Of a stretch of DNA of 64,000 bases, positions 22,946 through 34,379 are shown piece by piece (position 1 is the first letter of the stretch; each line of letters opens with the position of its first letter). Location: contig NC_045447.1 in NCBI RefSeq assembly GCF_002776525.5, forward strand, positions 21,474,965 through 21,538,964, written 5' to 3'. Position numbers and translations under genes: made by a program. This DNA comes from Piliocolobus tephrosceles. Its lineage: Eukaryota > Chordata > Mammalia > Primates > Cercopithecidae. The notes beneath the pieces were generated by a model that worked only from the letters and a program-made list of their open reading frames with translations, made no database searches and was not told where the DNA came from.

Positions 22946-23045
22946 TCTCTCTCTCTCTCTCAAATGCACACAGATATACATGCACCCATATGCATACACA
23001 CACACATGTACATGTGATATATATGTATGTAATATATATATAGCA
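22899..23045. repeat. compound (TA)n(CA)n(CT)n microsatellite
   Basis: (TA)n at about 22900-22928, (CA)n to 22945, (CT)n to 22961, then CA- and TA-rich degenerate sequence to about 23045. Confidence 0.95.
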
Positions 23046-24639
23046 TATAAAGTGTTGGGTTCATGTATTTTTCACTGGATGCAAAATGACTTGCAAATGA
23101 ACCAAGTTCTTTTTAACTTCAAAATGTTATATTCAAGAATAACACTCCTAGACACTCCTAGCTTTTAAAGCTTTTGCAGGCTCTGCAAAATTTGAGGCCT
23201 AAACACTGCCGTCTCTTTCTGAGTTTTACCATTTATCCTCAGGAAATATAGTGGTGCTAATAGTTAGGGACCCCATAGCCTTGAAGGCAATTGCCTCCTA
23301 AGAGTGCCAACAGAAGCATGTATTACTTTATTTGACTGGATACAGACGGTTTCTCAACTCAATATTAGAATCACCTAATCTTTTCTCACCACTAGAGCAA
23401 TGTCATCTAAGACACCCACTGTTCCTTAAAGCAAAACCAGATAGTTTTATGGAAGCCACAATGAACAGGTCTCTAGGACTCGGCCCTAAGCTGGGAAAAT
23501 GGAAGCTGTGGTCCTGCAGGGTACACACAGGAGGTGTGGATGCTTGGGGTAGTTACAAATTTAATGCAATTGCTAGGAAGAACAAAAGTAAAATGACACT
23601 TCTGGGGGTCATGTCTAGACAATGTTACTTCCTAGACAGATTTTGCTTTTTACACCCAGTGGAGAAGTTGTAAATAAAATCATACCCAAGACACAAAGCA
23701 CTGTTTTCCTCTAGCTTTCTCTTATTAACTCCCTAACTATTACCAATTTTTCTTCCTCTATGGATCTACAAATTGTATAACATGACTCATTTCAAAACAC
23801 CATTTTCTATTTTTCTAAGCCTATAAAATAGTTTTATTATCCCTGTGGTTATTTTGCCCAGTTCACAATTTCAGGACTTTGGGCATTGATGTCTTATTGG
23901 AGAATCTAGCCCATTATACAGCAGCTAAATGTTGCCTGGATCGTATGTTGTGAACCGTGGCTACAAATTCACATAATCAACCCCCTCTTGCCAACGATGA
24001 CCTCTAGAGCTGAGTTTTGTTTTTTGTTTTTTGTTTTTTCTCCCCTTAGGAATATTGCATGTCGACATAGAGTCTTATTTCAGTTTAACACAGTTCTGTG
24101 TTGCACAGAATTTGTAACAGGTGAATGGCTACAGAGCAATTTGGTTATGTTTTATCTGCCCCAAAGCCATTTAGGTCTATGGAGAGACTTAAATGCTCCG
24201 TCCTTCTACCTTATATCCTTCACAGTCTGATCCCTAAGGGGCTCAAAAGGTTGTACCCTTCTCTATGTGGGATTCCAATTATTTTAGATAGATTCATTAC
24301 CCCAGACAGCTGTATAGAAAGTGATTTCTTGAAGGCTTCCACTACTCAGAGTACCAGCAAGCACTTGCTGAATATTCTTTCATGTTAATAGAGAAATTGA
24401 CTTTGAATGTATGTGTCACTAGTTATACTCCAGGATACTTTTAAGAAATTGTGTTCAGTCGTCAATCAGCTAAAGATTATCACATGGTTTCCACACAGCA
24501 ATTAATGTTTGTACATTGACAACTCACTGATGACCTTATCCATTTAATAAAAAAGACAATATGACTTTGTGGTTGACATTTCTAGTGTCTACTCACATAG
24601 AGAGTCATTCCTCTTCCAGGTACAAGATTATATTATACT
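23046..24639. other. unique sequence
   Basis: A (TTTTTTG)3-like patch at 24017-24040 is the only simple sequence. No exon or repeat family recognised. Confidence 0.45.
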
Positions 24640-24965
24640 ATTTTACTGCCTTGTTATTAATTAGATAGGAGCATGTGTGTAGTTCTGACCAATGGGCTGT
24701 GAGGGGAAGTGATGTGGGTTATTTCTGAAATGAAATACTTAATTGCTTGTATGAGACCTTTTTGTACTCCCTTTACCTGCTACATTGGCCATGTAGACTA
24801 TGCTTCCAGATGACACAGCTATAGGATGGCAGAGGCTCCACTAGCCTGGATCACTGTGTCACCACATGGAGGATAATCGCTTTGAAAGGTCACCTGGTTT
24901 TTGCACAAGTGGAAAATAAACCTGAGATTTGTTAAACCATTCAGATTTTGAGCTTTTTCAATCAC
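24640..24965. mobile_element. possible ancient interspersed repeat, class unresolved
   Basis: 'tgaccaatgggctgtgaggg', 'gaagtgatgtgggttatttc', 'tcaccacatggaggataatc' and 'ggaaaataaacctgagattt' are phrases I associate with a common old mammalian repeat, probably LTR- or LINE-related. I cannot name the family. Confidence 0.4.
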
Positions 24966-26499
24966 TTCAGGCTAATTTATTCTTTCCTAACCAACAAAGA
25001 TTTCTTCCATAATCAGGCATAATGCCATATGGCCCCACTTCCATTTACCATTTGCTTCAAATAATCTGAAGTGTCCTTAAGATGTAGTGTTTTCTACTAG
25101 TTTCCGTACACATACTGCCCAGTCTGTCACAAACAGCTACATGAGGTTTTACCAGAGATACTATAAATGAAACTGTTTTCTACAATCCAGCTTCCATGAA
25201 TGCAAGGGGCTGAGGCAATTCATGTGATGTGAACTTCACTTTGAACAATACTAGCCATCATCAAAAGTTTATGGGGACTATGGTAGTCAAGTGTTACTGT
25301 GATTATGTTGCATAAAATCTTGGTGATTTACAGAAAAATCATGAATCTCTCACTAGTTTATTGGTTGACTACAAAGTTAGCAGAGGAAGCCCTCTGCATC
25401 ATACTGTGTTTCAGGTTCACGTAAGAGGTGTTTCATTCTGGACCCCGGGGCTATCCAGGGAATGTTCTTCTAATGGAGGGGAAGAGAAGTACAAGAGGCC
25501 ACGGCAAATCAAGTAAGCATATTTCAAGCCTCTGATTATGGCATGCCTGCTAAAATATGATAGACCAAAGTAAGCCACATAGCCACCTGTTCTACTTGGA
25601 GATTTATCAAAGCCACATGACAAAGGACATCAGTGTATAACTCTTAAATAGAATAAGTAACAAACAGAAAAAAGATCATTCTACCACAAGAACCATATTG
25701 AAACTGGAAAAATGAAATAAAAGCCCTTTTATTTCAGATGATTATGAAATCTTAAATTATATTTCCCCATGATCTAATTGAGGTACCTACTTAGTATTTT
25801 CTGATCCTGAAGCAGTTGCTCTTGTTATTTTTTTTAATATATTAACCCATTTATTAGCTTGCTGTTTATTGATTGCTTCTCGTGTCTTGGCCACCTGGTA
25901 GCTCTTACTATCACAAAGGGTATTCTCATTTTACGTTAATTATTTTTGATAAATTGCCAAATTACAGATAACTCCTGATTTAATCCATGGATTATCATAA
26001 TATTGCTCCCCTAGACTGTGTAAAACAACATATATGGTCAATGCTATGTAATTTTATTGTCCTAATTTACAGTTGTTGTTACCGTTTAAACCAGTTCACC
26101 AATGAGTCACCTCTCCTACTTCTTTCCATTTTTCATAAAGAAAAATTCAGGATCCCTTACTTTTTTATTAAAAATATTTCTGGTGGACTGCCACAGTGAA
26201 TGGCCATATTAATACTTGTATTTCATCTTTTTTATTCATCCCTGGATACGGGTTATGAAGGCATGTACTTGGACATTCTAGGAAGTGACTAAATAGAAGA
26301 GGAAAGACAGTGATAGAACCATAAGCTGTCCTGGTAGAGTTTCAGCTAGTCAGGTTTTGAGCTGAGTACTGAAGTGTCCTTTGCCCAGTTCTACCACAGT
26401 TGTGTTTGGGAGGAAGAGTTGAGGTGGAAAAACAATTTGATATTCAAAATGTGAGCTATTCTTGGACCATATGTGCTGTGAAATGAGTTATCTGATCCT
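24966..26499. other. unique AT-rich sequence
   Basis: No recognised repeat, exon or regulatory motif. Confidence 0.45.
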
Positions 26500-26615
26500 A
26501 ATTTAAAGAATATTTACTAAACACCTATGTGTTTGGCACTGTTCTAAGCGCCGGGGATGTAGCAACAGACAAAATCCCAGCCCTTATGGAGCTAACATTT
26601 TAATAAAATCTTAAT
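26500..26615 (-). mobile_element. L2 LINE 3' end, minus strand
   Basis: 'aaacacctatgtgtttggca', 'ctgttctaagcgccgggga', 'tgtagcaacagacaaaatcc' and 'cttatggagctaacatttt' match reverse L2. Confidence 0.7.
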
Positions 26616-26849
26616 GAATATGTAATTTCCAAAATAAGACTCCTATTGATGAATCTTCAGTGGCTGTTTTTACTGGTACAGACTTATAGCCAGACCTAGA
26701 GAAAAAATAGGATTTGTTTCATTAAAAAAATAGATATTAGCAGTGAGGATAACCTTAGCAGGTTGAAATACCTCAATTCAGAAAGCTGATATTGAAGATA
26801 CAGAAATAGTAATAATGAGTGTGCATTATTTTCCAAGTTGACCTGATTA

Positions 26850-26985
26850 TAAGATTACACATCTCTAGACTATTCCTCTAGAGGTTTTGATTCAATATGC
26901 CTTGAGTGGGTCCTAGAATCAAGATGATTAATAACAGATGGCTCAGTGATTCTTCTAATCACACATGTTTGAGAAACACTGCAAA
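26850..26985 (+). mobile_element. MER5-like DNA transposon relic
   Basis: A diverged block ending in 'acatgtttgagaaacactgc', the MER5 terminal repeat; 'tttgattcaatatgccttga' fits the middle. Confidence 0.45.
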
Positions 26986-27014
26986 AGGAGAAATGAAAAC
27001 ATCTGTCCAGCCTC

Positions 27015-27190
27015 TGAATCTCATTTTCTTTAATCCTCAAAACAACCTTGCATTATAGAGATTGTTGTCTTTCTTTCACAGACAACAAAAGTAGTATTTC
27101 CAAGATCATATAGTTGATAAGTGGAAGATTTAAAATTTGAAACCAAAGACGAAAGTTTGTCTCCAAGGCTCATGCTCTATCACACCACAC
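27015..27190 (-). mobile_element. MIR SINE, minus strand
   Basis: 'taatcctcaaaacaaccttg', 'ttccaagatcatatagttga' and 'taagtggaagatttaaaatt' are reverse MIR text. Its last 50 bases belong to the block duplicated at 28592. Confidence 0.6.
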
Positions 27191-27339
27191 TTCCTTTTTG
27201 TTTGTTTATTGTTCATTATTGCTTTTTGTTCATTCACTCATTGATTCTTCTTTTTCAAGTGACATTTATTGAGTACTATATCTAGAGATATAAGATAAGA
27301 GAAGAAGAGGAATGCAAATGTGAGTAAACTCCAAGAAAC
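27140..27339 (+). repeat. local duplication, copy 1 (200 bp)
   Basis: Near-identical to 28592-28781: by hand alignment about 7 substitutions over 190 aligned bases plus one 10-bp difference (about 96% identity). It spans the junction of the MIR and an L2 tail, in direct orientation, with copy 2 beginning about 1.45 kb away. Confidence 0.95.
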
Positions 27340-27345
27340 TCAAAG
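27200..27345 (-). mobile_element. L2 LINE 3' end, minus strand
   Basis: 'gttcattcactcattgattc' then 'gtgacatttattgagtacta' is the reverse L2 terminus. Confidence 0.6.
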
Positions 27346-27399
27346 TCTATATAGCATTGCATTTTATTCAAGTTCATAAAACATGTCAAGAAAACTCAA

Positions 27400-27540
27400 A
27401 GGAGAGAAAGGTCAGTTACAGCCATGGAGAGCCTTCCTGGAGGTACAATCTTAGAGTGTGGGTAGGTGGAACCAGAGGGTCAAGCATTCTAGGTGCAGGA
27501 ACAGCACAAAGAAAAGAGCAGCAATAAGAAAACACAGATT
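27400..27540 (-). mobile_element. L2 LINE fragment, minus strand
   Basis: 'agagccttcctggaggtaca' and 'tctaggtgcaggaacagcac' resemble reverse L2 internal 3' text. Confidence 0.5.
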
Positions 27541-28319
27541 GCAGACAATTGCAGGACTTAAGAGAGGTTTCCACAGCCACACATTCATCTCAGAACATTT
27601 GAAGAATGTTTAAGATTGGCAAATTTCACATATATGTCTATATTCCTGAATCCTTTTGAAATATTGGAAGATAGGGAAGTGCAGGGCCAGTTTTCCCCTT
27701 GAGCACAGTCTGCTGAAGCTAAGAAATAGTTGTCCCCTTCACTAATTCTCTGGAGCTGATGTACAAATTCATATTATCTGCTCAGCTACTGTGTGTATTT
27801 GAGCTCACTATCCTCTGAGCAGAAGATGTGGAGTAAGTGACAACAAATGAAAGTAGAAAGATTGGATCATTTGCAGAGTCTTTCTCCAGGAAACCAGTAG
27901 ATTGAAAAGCCAACGGAAGATACCGAGCCTGTCTGCTGTTAGCTGCTTGAACAAGCCTTTAGCACCTCCCTCTGAGGGTAGATGAAGCCAGGATGCAGTG
28001 ATAGCCCTGGACAAGTTTGCTCCTGCTTAAAAATTTACTGTCTGCTAAACCTGCTGGCAGATAGTTCTCTAGACAAAAAGTGGCCATATAGGAGGAGTGT
28101 GGGGCTATTGGCCAAACAGCCTTTACTTAAGAAGTGAAACTAGTGGATGATTAGTGAAGTCCTACTTCTCCATTATTACCTTGGGGCCTGTTCTGTGACT
28201 TAAATGTTAGCTTTATTTAGCCAGCCAGGGAGACGATAATGGCTCACTGAAGGGGGAAATCCATGAATTTCTAAGATTGGTTTGGCATTTTCTTAACCTA
28301 GAGATAAATGCTAGGACAC
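27541..28319. other. unique sequence
   Basis: Nothing recognised. Confidence 0.5.
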
Positions 28320-28385
28320 ATAGCAAGAGAAGAGAGGGAAAAAAGAGGGAGAGAGAGTGAAAGCAAGCAAGAGAGAGAGAAATGC
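28320..28385. repeat. GA-rich low-complexity tract
   Basis: Imperfect GA and GGGA units, purine-only over most of its length. Confidence 0.85.
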
Positions 28386-28450
28386 AAAAAGAAAAAGTCA
28401 ACGAATATTTATTAAGAACTGACTATGTGCCAGACACCTTTCCTGGTGAT
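28386..28450 (-). mobile_element. L2 fragment, minus strand
   Basis: 'caacgaatatttattaagaa' then 'ctgactatgtgccagacacc' is the reverse L2 terminus. Confidence 0.6.
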
Positions 28451-28490
28451 CAGACTGGTGGCTGTATGGTAGAGAATATGCTAGGCATTA

Positions 28491-28591
28491 TAGATATATA
28501 TATATATATATGTATATATACACATACAAACACACATACACACACACACACACATATATATACACACATATGCTAGATATATATATATATA
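28491..28591. repeat. compound (TA)n/(CA)n microsatellite, left of duplicated block
   Basis: TATA runs, CACA runs and again (TA)n directly abutting the duplicated block at 28592. Confidence 0.95.
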
Positions 28592-28781
28592 AAACCAAAG
28601 ACAAAACTTTGTTTCCAAGGCTTATGCTCTATCACACCACACTTCCTTTTTGTTTGCTTATTGTTCATTATTGTTTTTTGTTCATTCACTCATTCATTCT
28701 TCTTTTTCAAGTGACATTTATTGAGTACTATATCTAGAGATATAAGAAGAGGAATGCAAATGTGAGTAAACTCCAAGAAAC
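28592..28781 (+). repeat. local duplication, copy 2 (190 bp) inside a microsatellite
   Basis: A copy of 27140-27339 bounded on both sides by TA-rich microsatellite. It lacks a 10-bp segment present in copy 1 (after 'gagatataag'). The sharp edges against simple repeat on both sides indicate that this is the inserted copy. Confidence 0.93.
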
Positions 28782-28827
28782 ATGTATATATATATGCCTA
28801 GCGTGTGTGTGTGTGTATATATATATG
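28782..28827. repeat. (TA)n/(GT)n microsatellite, right of duplicated block
   Basis: TATATATA, a GTGTGTGT run at about 28802-28816, then TATATATA. Confidence 0.93.
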
Positions 28828-29009
28828 ACAAATACTATTAAAAGCTCTTTACCTGAATACCAAAATACAAAAATGTGAAGTCTCTGAGTCAGTTAAGTCA
28901 AGAATAATTGGAAATTAGGTAGTCAGAACCAGCCAGTTGTATGCATCTTAAACAAATTTGAAGACTGATCCTAATTCTAAGAAAAGGGTAAAGGAATATT
29001 AAGTCAGCT

Positions 29010-29250
29010 CTGGGCAGTTGATGTAATGGCAAGAGCATTAATTTTGAAGTCATCAATTCCACAATTTAAACTCAGCTTTACTGTTTACAAGTTCTGCAGT
29101 AACTAGCAAATTTCTTGGAGCCTCACTTTTCTCTCTTATAAAATGGGAATCACAATTTTTTAACGATACCACAGAGTTTGTGTGAAGATCTAATGAGGCT
29201 GCATTTTCAGACATACAGTAGGCACTTTATAAATAAGAAATCATCTTCCC
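29010..29250 (+). mobile_element. MIR SINE, plus strand
   Basis: 'aatggcaagagcattaattt', 'tttacaagttctgcagtaac', 'tcttataaaatgggaatcac' and 'catacagtaggcactttata' follow MIR order. Confidence 0.8.
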
Positions 29251-30019
29251 CTCTTCAGCTTTCTTAGTGACATGGTCCGAGTCATTAGCAGTTCTGAATA
29301 GTTGTATCCAATGTGGACGATAAGAGGGAAAAAATCAGAACTTTAGACCTCTAAATGAAAGCTAATGAAAAATAAATATTCTCTTACCTCTTTATTTGGC
29401 TGTCTGCAAATTATGTCTCCTGATGCATGCTGGATCCTCTGCTATTCCATGACTTCAGACACTGAACTTTGAGTCTTTGTCACATCAGCAGCGCTGAGTA
29501 ATTCCATACAGAAGCCTGACATTTACAGTTGAAAAAATAAATTGATTAAAATTCAACAGGCATGTAGTGTTCAGCATTTAAAGGTCGGGGAATCTAGGGA
29601 ACTATCAACAGTAAGATAAGTCAACATTTAACGCAGGTGGGGGCAACTAGGATGTGTTTCTCTCTTTCGACACCCCAGCATTTGACTGCTGGGAACATAA
29701 TTGTGGCAAATTTAATTACAGCCTCAAGACGAGCCATCCATCTTTACGGGGCCTTAGCAGCTGGGCTTCCCAAGAGTAAGAAAAAACCAATTTGACTTTC
29801 CATGGATTATGTCTTTACCTTTGATAGGCAAGACATAATCTTTTTCTTTGCCTGAGCTCTCTGAAGCTGCCGTTCTTTTCCTTTTGATATTCCCAGGATC
29901 ACTACAAGCCAGTTTGTCATTAGCTAAAAGAGGGTGAAAGAAGAGACACCCTGTAGACCAGGAAATCTGGAGCTTGACTTACTATGCTCCATGCTTGACT
30001 ATTACGCCGGCATGGTGAA
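29251..30019. other. unique sequence
   Basis: No repeat or exon recognised. Confidence 0.5.
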
Positions 30020-30110
30020 TATCCTCCTATTTATGGTACACAGCAAATGTCTAGCATAAGATGAGCACATAGTAAGCCTGCAATAAACATTTGTTGATGT
30101 AATGAATTAA
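30020..30110 (+). mobile_element. L2 3' terminus, plus strand
   Basis: 'agtaagcctgcaataaacat' plus 'ttgttgatgtaatgaatt' is an L2 end. Confidence 0.65.
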
Positions 30111-30114
30111 AAGA

Positions 30115-30235
30115 CCATATTCCAAATTTAGACTCCTTTAGATACTATCAGGTCACAGTCAAGTTACTTACCCACTCTGGTCCTCAATTTTCACCTCAGA
30201 AAAATAGGGACAATAATTCCTGCTTCACAATTGCT
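30115..30235 (+). mobile_element. MIR fragment, plus strand
   Basis: 'gtcaagttacttacccactc' followed by 'aatagggacaataattcctg' follows MIR order. Confidence 0.6.
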
Positions 30236-30254
30236 ATGTTGTTTGTCAACTGCC

Positions 30255-30390
30255 TATTAACATTATATTTGCGCTACCAGACAGTGAGCTGCTTTAATGC
30301 CTTTAGGTCAGTACACCTCTCCACTCCCTACAGTGCCCAGCACAGTGCCCAGAAAAGGGTAGGTATTCTACAGATATAAAATGAATTAGA
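30255..30390 (+). mobile_element. L2 3' fragment, plus strand
   Basis: 'cagacagtgagctgctttaa' and 'acagtgcccagcacagtgcc' then 'gtaggtattctacagatat' match L2. Confidence 0.6.
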
Positions 30391-30394
30391 ATCT

Positions 30395-30560
30395 ACGCCA
30401 TGCAACAGCAAGAGTACTGAAATGGAATGCAAGTAATCAAGGGTCTACATCTCTATCCTATCACCAATGTGTGACATGACCTGTAGGTCTTAATTTGCTC
30501 ATCAGTCAGATGAAGGATTAATGTTAAAAATCTCCAAGGTCCTATTGAGTTTTGATATGC
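30395..30560 (+). mobile_element. MIR-family fragment, plus strand
   Basis: 'gtgtgacatgacctgtaggt', 'tcatcagtcagatgaaggat' and 'ctccaaggtcctattgagtt' fit the MIR 3' half. Confidence 0.55.
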
Positions 30561-30964
30561 TTTGATCTTTATTCTTGATTTATCAGTATTTTATTCATTA
30601 GGGCATATTTATTGAGTCTCACTAATGACTTGAAATTATAGCAAAGAAAAGAGTTGTCTTGTGAAGACATGAAATGGGACTACAGGGTGACAAGACTGCT
30701 TTCTGCAAATATCTAAAGAGTATCTTGATGGAACTGCTGATCACTTTTTCTCATTTTTGCTAAGACGTATGGGCTTTGGTTATTGTAGGCAAACATGCAA
30801 TTAGGCACAAGGAGAGATTTCTTGATTACTTCAGGGATAAAATGATGCCCACTTTCAGTTTCCTCTACAGGTGAGAGCTAGAGTCCCGGATGAGTCAATC
30901 AACGAATCAACAAGTGTTTGCTAAGTCTGCTTGCTGCTCGTTTTCCTCTTCATGACATTTTACT

Positions 30965-31145
30965 CAAAGTATGGATCATGAACCACCTGTATTAGAATCA
31001 CCTGGAGCTCATGTTCAAATGTAAATTCTTAGATTCAATCCTTCTGAATCTGACTCTCAGGGGCTAATGTCTAGGATCTGTGTTTTAATAAGCTCCCCAA
31101 ATGATATTTCTGTACCTTCTAAAGTTAAACAAACACTGTTCTTGA
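30965..31145 (+). mobile_element. MER5-like DNA transposon relic, plus strand
   Basis: 'tattagaatcacctggagct', 'ccttctgaatctgactctca' and 'ggatctgtgttttaataagc' follow the MER5 internal order. Confidence 0.55.
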
Positions 31146-31194
31146 GTGTAATAGTCTTTAGCAATACTTTTTCCCAACCTGGTGGCTATTAAAC

Positions 31195-31410
31195 TAATAA
31201 CAATGGCAGATGCCATTTATTGAGCACTGACTGTGAGCCAAATATCTTACCTATATATTTACAACAGTTGCACCCACCCTATGTGGTAGATATTGTCCTC
31301 ACCTAAGAGATGAATAAATAGATGCTGAATGGCAAAGTGACACAACCAGAAAGTGGCAAGATCAAGGCCTGAACCCAGGTCTCTTGACTCTCAGTCCACC
31401 ATCCCACAGC
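31195..31410 (-). mobile_element. MIR SINE, minus strand
   Basis: 'gccatttattgagcactgac', 'accctatgtggtagatattg', 'agaaagtggcaagatcaag' and 'gcctgaacccaggtctcttg' are clear reverse MIR text. Confidence 0.87.
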
Positions 31411-32127
31411 TGTTTTCCTGAAATCCTAGCTTCTGTAAAGGGCATTATGTCAGAATCATGTTCTTCAGCCATGACCTTGCTTGCTTCTAAAGAAGGAGAA
31501 GAGGTGAAGAAGGTCACAAAGATGCAGGTTCATCCATATTCAGTTTGTTCTGTTAGCTTTGACTTCCAGAGAGAAGTCTGAACAGGAGATGGATCTCTAA
31601 CTCCCTGCAGAGATCCTAAAGTATGGTTTCTCAGAATATAGACTTTTCCATCTTTCTTTCAAGGATGATGTGGGATTTGGTGTGTAATCATATGATCTTA
31701 TATGACCCCTACAGGTTATTCAAAGGACAATAAGCTGATGACTGCCATCACAGATCTCAGTACACATGAAGGACTCCAGGGAGCCACTTTTAAATGGTTC
31801 CCATTTGCATTGCTCATTATAATTGGAAAAAAAAAATTCTCTCTTGGACTCTCAGCTTCTGGAGGTCAGCAAAGGCCATGGAGGACTGCCCCTCCTGGTT
31901 TTGAACAAGAAAGGCTAATAGACAGTTAATTAGCTAGCAGTCCTGACACTTTCACAGTGAAATTATCAAATAACCATTTGTGTCCATTATCAATGATTAC
32001 CTGACAGATGCGTCAGAAATGGAAGGCAAATTTGAGACAGATGAAGTAGACCAGTAGTGTGAAATGCAGGTAATTTCAGGAGACCTTTCCTTAATCTTTC
32101 CTCAGCATCCTGTAGATGGTTGGGACA
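31411..32127. other. unique sequence
   Basis: Small open frames but no domain or repeat recognised. Confidence 0.5.
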
Positions 32128-32140
32128 CAGGTTCAAATTT

Positions 32141-32474
32141 ATTTATTTATTTATTTTTATTATTATTATTTGTGTATGTGTGTGTGTGTGGAGGCAGAGT
32201 CTCACTTTGTCGACCAGGCTGGAGTGCAGTGGCACGATCTTGGCTCACTGCAACCTCTACTTCTCGGGTTCAAGCAGTTATCCTGCCTCAGCCTCCCAAG
32301 TAGCTGGGATTACAGGGGCACGCCACCATGCCCGGCTAATTTTTTTGTACTTTTAGTAGAGACAAGGTTTTACCGTGTTAGCCAGGCTGATTTCAAACTC
32401 CTGAGCTCAGGCGATCCACCCGCCTCGGCCTCCCAAAGTGCCAGGATTAAAGGCATGAACCACTGCACCTGGCC
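32141..32474 (-). mobile_element. AluS-like, minus strand
   Basis: Begins with a degenerate TTTA/TTAT and GTGT tail (32141-32190), then a full reverse Alu body. Imperfect duplication caggttcaaattt at 32128-32140 and caggttcagattt at 32475-32487. The 142-residue frame from 32116 is only read-through of the antisense Alu. Confidence 0.95.
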
Positions 32475-32594
32475 CAGGTTCAGATTTTTAATGTGCTTCC
32501 AACTTGATTTTTTTAAGGGTGAAATGTCATCTGAACTAGTTTAGGGAAAGCATTACAGAGGCAGGGAAATGGTTAGAATTCACTTCTCACTGTT

Positions 32595-32690
32595 GTTTAT
32601 TCGTTCAACTGAAATTTATTGTCAGGTTGTTGGGTGCTGCAGAATGACTAAGAGTCCCATTTTGGAAGAGCTCATGGTCTTATAAAGAAG
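32595..32690 (-). mobile_element. L2 3' end, minus strand
   Basis: 'ttattcgttcaactgaaatt' 'tattgtcaggttgttgggtg' and 'gaagagctcatggtcttat' match reverse L2. Confidence 0.6.
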
Positions 32691-32829
32691 AAAAACAAAC
32701 CTACTGCTGATACTGAATTCTCAATTTTAGAAGAGATTACAGGGCAGGATTATCTCCAAAAAAAATAAATAAAACCAGATAAAATTAAGGTCCTAAGTAT
32801 TAGGCAAAGGACATGTTCATTAAATTGCC

Positions 32830-32945
32830 CGTGTGCCCTTGGGCAAGTCACTTAACCTCTCTGGATCCTGGTTTTCTTATCTCAAATGTCAGGGAATCGG
32901 CTTAGGTGATCTTAATGGTCCTTTCTGTTTCTAAGAGTCTATGAT
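32830..32945 (+). mobile_element. MIR-family SINE fragment
   Basis: 'cccttgggcaagtcacttaa', 'cctctctggatcctggtttt' and 'ttctaagagtctatgattct' are clear MIR-type text. Confidence 0.7.
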
Positions 32946-33079
32946 TCTACCTCTATTTTATAAATGTATAAGCTACTGAACTTAGATGTATGACTTGTCC
33001 AAAAATACCAAATCTATTCAAATACATTTCCCCACTCCTTAGAAAACTTGAAATCTGCCATAGAATCTAAGACTCTCTG

Positions 33080-33200
33080 AACTACCCATATCAGTTTAGA
33101 GCTGAAGGCATTTAAGTCCAGAGAGGCAAAAGAACATGTCCAAGGTCACATGTGAGTTTGGAATTGGCATCTTAGAAGGCAAGCTTCTGGATTCCTAGTC
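33080..33200 (-). mobile_element. possible MIR fragment, minus strand
   Basis: 'gtccagagaggcaaaagaac' and 'atgtccaaggtcacatgtga' resemble reverse MIR. Confidence 0.5.
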
Positions 33201-34149
33201 ACAAAGGAGGCTGATTCAACGCATTTCCTTCCTAATCTTGCTGCCTTTATGTTCAGTACTGGGTGTTTTTAAGAATTCTTTTTAGATATAAAATCACTTT
33301 ATTAGTTTTGGAACATAAAATGTGTTATGCATGCCCAAGATTGCTTTTAGAACCAACATGTTTAATGATATAAAAGATGCAGGAAAAATAGAAAGGATGC
33401 TTTTTTTAAAAAAAAATGCCAAAAATATAAACAGAAAACAAGTATCTCATCACCATGTTCCTGTACTTTCCTTCACATCTGCAATTTGTTCTCCAATTAA
33501 GAACTTCCAGAGATGAGGATGCAGATGTGGAGCTAGTCATGGAAATATTTGCAGTTAAGAAATACTGATGTTGACACTGATAGAGTTATTATAGTAAAGT
33601 TCATTAGTTTGATATATAACTTTTTATAAATTTTGTAGTGAAAAAAATTTAGGCTTAAACAATGAAGGATATCTATTGCATCAAATGTACAAAATGGCAA
33701 CAGGTAACACAAGCTTCAGGTGAGGATTGATCTGGTAGAGCAACAGTGTCACCAAGAAAAACACCTGGTGTCTTTCTGTATCCTCTTTCTACTTCAGCAT
33801 GAGCTTCATTCTCAGGTTGATTTCTTGTATAGTCATAAAGTGGTTTACAGTAACAATCTGGGCTACCTACTGCCTGATATGTATCTAGTGAGAGACAAGC
33901 CATTTGTTTATTCCAACTGGTTCTCAAGAGTTCTGAGTCTGACTCTCACTGAACCACCTTAGATCACTTATTCATCCCTGAACCAATAACTGTAAGAGTG
34001 ATAATACTATCTTTGTTGAATTACCGAAATCCTTACCAGCTCCTTGAACTGGGGGACAATTTGATTTTTTCTCAAACTGTAGGGATACTACACAGTGGGT
34101 AAGAAGAAAAGTGGATGTTGGAGAGAACATTACAATATACACCACAATG
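33201..34149. other. unique AT-rich sequence
   Basis: A T7A9 patch at about 33401-33417; otherwise nothing recognised. Confidence 0.5.
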
Positions 34150-34335
34150 CTGAAGATAAAGGTGACGGTAATTGTGGTACAGATGATGAAGATGATAAAG
34201 TGATGAAGAGTAAAGATGATGAAGGTGGTAAAACCACTGAGATAATAAAGGTGATCATGATAATGATGGTGGCAATGGTCAAGAGGTAGTAAAAATGAAG
34301 CTGATGAGAGTAATGAAGTTAATAATAAGGAGAAA
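34150..34335. repeat. degenerate GATGA/GATAA-rich tract
   Basis: Loose GATGAT, GATAA and GATGAAG units over nearly 190 bp. It looks like a decayed trinucleotide tract and produces short acidic reading frames with no domain. Confidence 0.75.
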
Positions 34336-34379
34336 AAAAGCAATAGGCCAACATTTAATTATCAGAAGCTCAGTGAATC

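Noticed and set aside
32116..32544. 142-codon open frame
   Set aside because: Almost entirely antisense Alu read-through starting in the simple-repeat tail; no splice context or unique domain.
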